From: Methanosarcinaceae archaeon
GTDB lineage: Archaea > Halobacteriota > Methanosarcinia > Methanosarcinales > Methanosarcinaceae
Direction of reading: 5' to 3'
Length of the DNA: 15,405 nt
Assembly (NCBI GenBank): GCA_028690255.1
Contig: JAQVBP010000067.1
Location: forward strand, 1 to 15,405
In this document: piece after piece, positions 12,867 to 15,405 of the stretch
Layout: each line of letters begins with the position of its first letter
How positions within the stretch are numbered: position 1 is the first letter of the stretch
Made by a program: the position numbers and the translations under genes
Notes under the pieces: generated by a model
The model's input: only the letters and a program-made list of their open reading frames with translations
Database searches by the model: none
Told to the model about the DNA's origin: nothing

Positions 12867-15068
12867 TCAAAAATCATGGATACTTTTCTGATTATCTCCG
12901 AGCTCTTTTTTATCGGACCCGGTTATTTTCCGGCTTTCTGCAAGCTCCTCTGCCTTCTCAGGCCGGCCAAGTTGCCTGAAAATCCTTGCCGCGATCCGCG
13001 GCCCCACTCCCGCAGCCACCGTTTTCGGGTCCGCTTCAAGGAGACCTGAAAGGGTTGTAAAGCCCGCAGAGTAAAGTTTCCGGGCCCTGACCCGTCCGAT
13101 GCCCTTTATGCCGAGCAGTTCCATTAATTCGGGGCCCGCCCCATAATGGAGCCTCTTTTCAAGTTCCTTTGCCTTCTCCGCCCCTTTCAGATCCAGCAGG
13201 CCCGCAAGCTGGGCAAGGACGTGCATGATCCACTCCCCTATGTCCGCAATTGCCCGAATATCCCCTTCTCCTATTCCGAACTTTTCACAGATCTCGTTTT
13301 CCGGCCTTTCCCGAATCCAGTCCGTCAGCATAAGGGCGGTCTTGACCTCGGCCAGGAACCACTCGTATTCCGCGGCCTTGAAAGGTTTCGGAGCCTCTGC
13401 AAACTCCTCAACGTGAGAGACCACAAAATCGTTTACAGGCCCGTAATCCGGCCGGCGCATGTAGAGCTGCCGCATATCGGGTGTACTGCAAACCAGGTGG
13501 AGAAGGGTCAGGTCGGTCAGCCACCCTGCTTTTTTCAGCCCGTTAACAAGAATCGAGGCGGAGAGGGGATCTAGGTAGAGCTTTGAGACCAGCCCTCCGT
13601 AACCGGTAGCTTTGAGGTTTTCGGAATCCTCGAGCATCCCTTCCTTCTTCAAAAAGTACAGGCACTCGTCCACAACCGAGGCCAGCCCGAAATTCGAGTA
13701 CTGGAACGCAAAAAAGGTCGCTTCCAGAAAGTCCATGAGTTCTTTCTTCGTATGGGTAAATCCGTTTGCGATTGTGGAAAGTACATGCGTCCGGAGCGCA
13801 TTTTCGGTCCCGAGCTTGGACCAGATCTCTTCGGGCCCGGCCTCGATATAACGCCCGAAAAGGTCCACAAGCTCCTTATTCGAACCTGCAAGCAGCACAG
13901 CTTCCCCGTAAGGGTCAAGCCTGGGCCTTCCCGCTCTTCCTGCCATCTGCTTGTAATCCAGGACAGGAATGGGCTGCATCCCCGCATCAGGAGAGTAGCG
14001 CCGGTAGTTCCTGACAATAACCCTCCTAGCCGGCAGGTTAAGGCCCGCTGCCAGGGTAGGGGTACTTGAAATCAGCTTTATCCTGCCCTCCCTGAAACCT
14101 CCTTCCACGCACTCCCGCAGCGCCGTGTTCAGACCCGCATGGTGAAAAGCCGTCCCCGCCCGGATGCAGGAAGCCAGGTCAGTCCCGGTATCGGTCTCAC
14201 TGGCTTCCAGGACCTCTTCCGCGAGCAGGGCAAGGGCTTCCCGGTCCCCGGAAACCAGAAGCTTCCCAACTTTCGGGGCAGCCTTCCTGGCAAAAGCCGC
14301 ACAGTTCTTCCTGCTGCTCTCAAAGACCAGGCACTGCCCCCCCTCCCTGAGAGTGTCAAGCACAAGGGATACCGCATCATCCGGACCTTCTTTCCGGACA
14401 GGTCTTTCAAAATCCTTACAGTAATAGGTCCCGTCCAGGAAGACCCCCTCCCGGAGTTCCGTGGGCCTCCACTCACTCAGGACGAGTTCGGCCTCCAGCC
14501 AGGCTGCAAGCTCTTTCGCGTTTCCGATGGTTGCGGAAAGGGCCAGGATCTGGCATTTCGGGTTAATCCTCCTGAGTTTTGTAAGTGTGACTTCAAGGGT
14601 GGGCCCCCGGTCGGGAGAATCGATCAGGTGGACCTCATCGGCAACAACCACCGAAATTTCCTGCATCCAGGCAGTCTCGTTCCGGAGCAGGGAATCCGTC
14701 TTCTCAGAAGTTGCCACAATAATGTCGTTTGACCCGAGGCCCTCGTCCCTCCGGTCATAATCCCCCGTGGAAATCCCGACCTTTACCCCGAGTTCGGAAA
14801 AGGCCTGAAAATGCCTGAACTTCTCGGAAGCCAGGGCCCGGAGGGGCACTATGTAAAGAGCCTTCCCCCCTGCAAGGATGGACTTCAGCATTGCAAGCTC
14901 GGCAAGCAAAGTCTTGCCCGAAGCCGTGGGAATAGCCGCAAGGAGGTTTTTCCCCTCAAGAAGCCCCCTCTCAACGGCCTCCGCCTGGGGCGGATAAAGT
15001 TCCGCAATCCCGGACTCAATATAAAAACGCTTCACAATCTCCGGCAGGTCGAGGCTCTCAATTTTCAT
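12867..15068 (-). CDS. hel308: Hel308 family ATP-dependent DNA helicase
   Basis: I start it at the ATG at 15068 (MKIESLDLPEIV), the usual start of Hel308 proteins, giving 733 residues; the longer frame from 15140 adds 24 unrelated residues. GGGAG lies about 11 bases upstream. This superfamily 2, 3'-to-5' helicase unwinds lagging-strand and forked DNA at stalled replication forks. Visible parts are the YPPQ Q-motif (25-28), Walker A PTASGKT (47-53), DEVH box (144-147), SATIGN motif III and QMAGRAGRP motif VI. A winged helix, the long ratchet-helix domain and a C-terminal helix-hairpin-helix (GIKGIGRVRARKLYSAGF) follow, with the terminal RQLGRPEK region and a charged tail ending SIHDF. All catalytic motifs are intact, so the enzyme should work. 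GC content is high, as in a host gene. It is flanked by two copies of a 27-bp repeat. Confidence 0.96.
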   Translation of the reverse strand: MKIESLDLPEIVKRFYIESGIAELYPPQAEAVERGLLEGKNLLAAIPTASGKTLLAELAMLKSILAGGKALYIVPLRALASEKFRHFQAFSELGVKVGISTGDYDRRDEGLGSNDIIVATSEKTDSLLRNETAWMQEISVVVADEVHLIDSPDRGPTLEVTLTKLRRINPKCQILALSATIGNAKELAAWLEAELVLSEWRPTELREGVFLDGTYYCKDFERPVRKEGPDDAVSLVLDTLREGGQCLVFESSRKNCAAFARKAAPKVGKLLVSGDREALALLAEEVLEASETDTGTDLASCIRAGTAFHHAGLNTALRECVEGGFREGRIKLISSTPTLAAGLNLPARRVIVRNYRRYSPDAGMQPIPVLDYKQMAGRAGRPRLDPYGEAVLLAGSNKELVDLFGRYIEAGPEEIWSKLGTENALRTHVLSTIANGFTHTKKELMDFLEATFFAFQYSNFGLASVVDECLYFLKKEGMLEDSENLKATGYGGLVSKLYLDPLSASILVNGLKKAGWLTDLTLLHLVCSTPDMRQLYMRRPDYGPVNDFVVSHVEEFAEAPKPFKAAEYEWFLAEVKTALMLTDWIRERPENEICEKFGIGEGDIRAIADIGEWIMHVLAQLAGLLDLKGAEKAKELEKRLHYGAGPELMELLGIKGIGRVRARKLYSAGFTTLSGLLEADPKTVAAGVGPRIAARIFRQLGRPEKAEELAESRKITGSDKKELGDNQKSIHDF

Positions 15069-15162
15069 AAAATCAGAAACTCCCGCATCAGATAAAAAAG
15101 TAATCAGAGATCGGAAGCAAGCGGATAGTCCATTCGACAAAACTAACCAAGGAAACTGACCT

Positions 15163-15267
15163 ATGCCTCCTGAAAGCCCTCTTGAAGAAAGGAAACTGAA
15201 GGAATTAAAACCGATGCTTTCAAAAAATCCTTTAGATCAAAATGAGAAGGACACCGGGCTGTTGTGA
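15163..15267 (+). CDS. Possible 34-codon ORF divergent from hel308
   Basis: The frame MPPESPLEERKLKELKPM and onward runs 34 codons to a TGA, with AAGGA about nine bases before the ATG. The composition is charged and helical, unlike a random frame. It stops inside the repeat/hairpin region, so it may be the start of a gene truncated by a repeat insertion. It may also be no gene at all. Confidence 0.25.
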   Translation: MPPESPLEERKLKELKPMLSKNPLDQNEKDTGLL

Positions 15268-15387
15268 GTTCATCACACCCGGCTAAGGAATGGTAAACAA
15301 AAATACTTGTATTATATTTGACCCATTCCTAAATATACATTTATAGTCCGCTTGAGTGAGCGCAGCGAGCGAAACGGACACCGGGCT
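15249..15387. repeat. 127-bp segment bounded by a 12-bp direct repeat, with internal hairpins
   Basis: GGACACCGGGCT occurs at 15249-15260 and at 15376-15387. Between the copies lie a hairpin (TGTGA-GTTCA-TCACA inside CCGGG/CCCGG, about 15254-15282), the inverted pair AGGAATGG (15286-15293)/CCATTCCT (15323-15330), and the hairpin GTCCG (15346-15350)/CGGAC (15375-15379). A small non-autonomous element or a recombination product is likely. Confidence 0.45.
15349..15375 (+). repeat. 27-bp dispersed repeat, copy 2
   Basis: The same unit as at 12734-12760 in the same orientation, with four mismatches. Here it is enclosed by the GTCCG/CGGAC stem. Confidence 0.55.
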
Positions 15388-15405
15388 CCCGAATCGGAAT
15401 TCGGG
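15388..15405. repeat. Perfect 7-bp hairpin at window end
   Basis: CCCGAAT (15388-15394), loop CGGA, ATTCGGG (15399-15405). It is part of the hairpin-rich cluster at the right edge; its continuation is outside the window. Confidence 0.4.

Noticed and set aside
15069..15140. Longer start for hel308
   Set aside because: Hel308 proteins begin at the MKIE segment; the extension has no ribosome site.
1..15405. CRISPR array, tRNA or rRNA genes
   Set aside because: No regularly spaced identical repeats with unique spacers, and no cloverleaf or rRNA segment, were seen in any gap.

Overview
The window looks like a chromosomal segment of a methanogenic archaeon, most probably Methanosarcina or a close relative. 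The reasons are a complete Hel308 helicase, an FtsJ-type 2'-O-methyltransferase carrying a TRAM domain, archaeal TATA boxes with Shine-Dalgarno sites, GTG and TTG starts, and dead transposon pieces of Methanosarcina type. The genus is an inference from protein resemblance; no rRNA gene is present.

Region 1 (about 1-5860) is AT-rich and looks like an acquired defence or conflict island. A ThsB-like TIR gene (462-884, +) faces a block of five minus-strand genes. Three form a tight set: an unrecognised protein with a C-terminal zinc ribbon (5471-4650), a second TIR protein (4649-4167) and a four-helix membrane protein of the SLATT/DUF4231 type (4152-3256). The likely logic is sensor, then nucleotide-signal-producing TIR, then membrane effector. 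Two further genes follow: a SPASM radical SAM enzyme (3153-2017) and an internally duplicated DUF2284 metal-binding protein (2016-934). The radical SAM stop codon is TAG. It directly abuts the next ATG in the same frame, which matters in a genus that can read UAG as pyrrolysine.

Region 2 (5861-11714) is GC-richer host housekeeping DNA: a ferredoxin-nitroreductase fusion, a CNNM/DUF21 membrane protein, a DJ-1/PfpI protein, a PHP-domain protein and RlmE-TRAM. Two long gene-free stretches (6677-7632 and 9338-10007) hold hairpins, IS200/IS605-like right-end remnants, a 10-bp-period palindrome and an IS256-type transposase fragment.

Region 3 (11918-15405) has two tandem paralogous small genes, one interrupted by an in-frame TGA, then a repeat-rich spacer, hel308, a possible 34-codon ORF, and a repeat and hairpin cluster at the right edge. 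A 27-bp repeat occurs in direct orientation on both sides of hel308.
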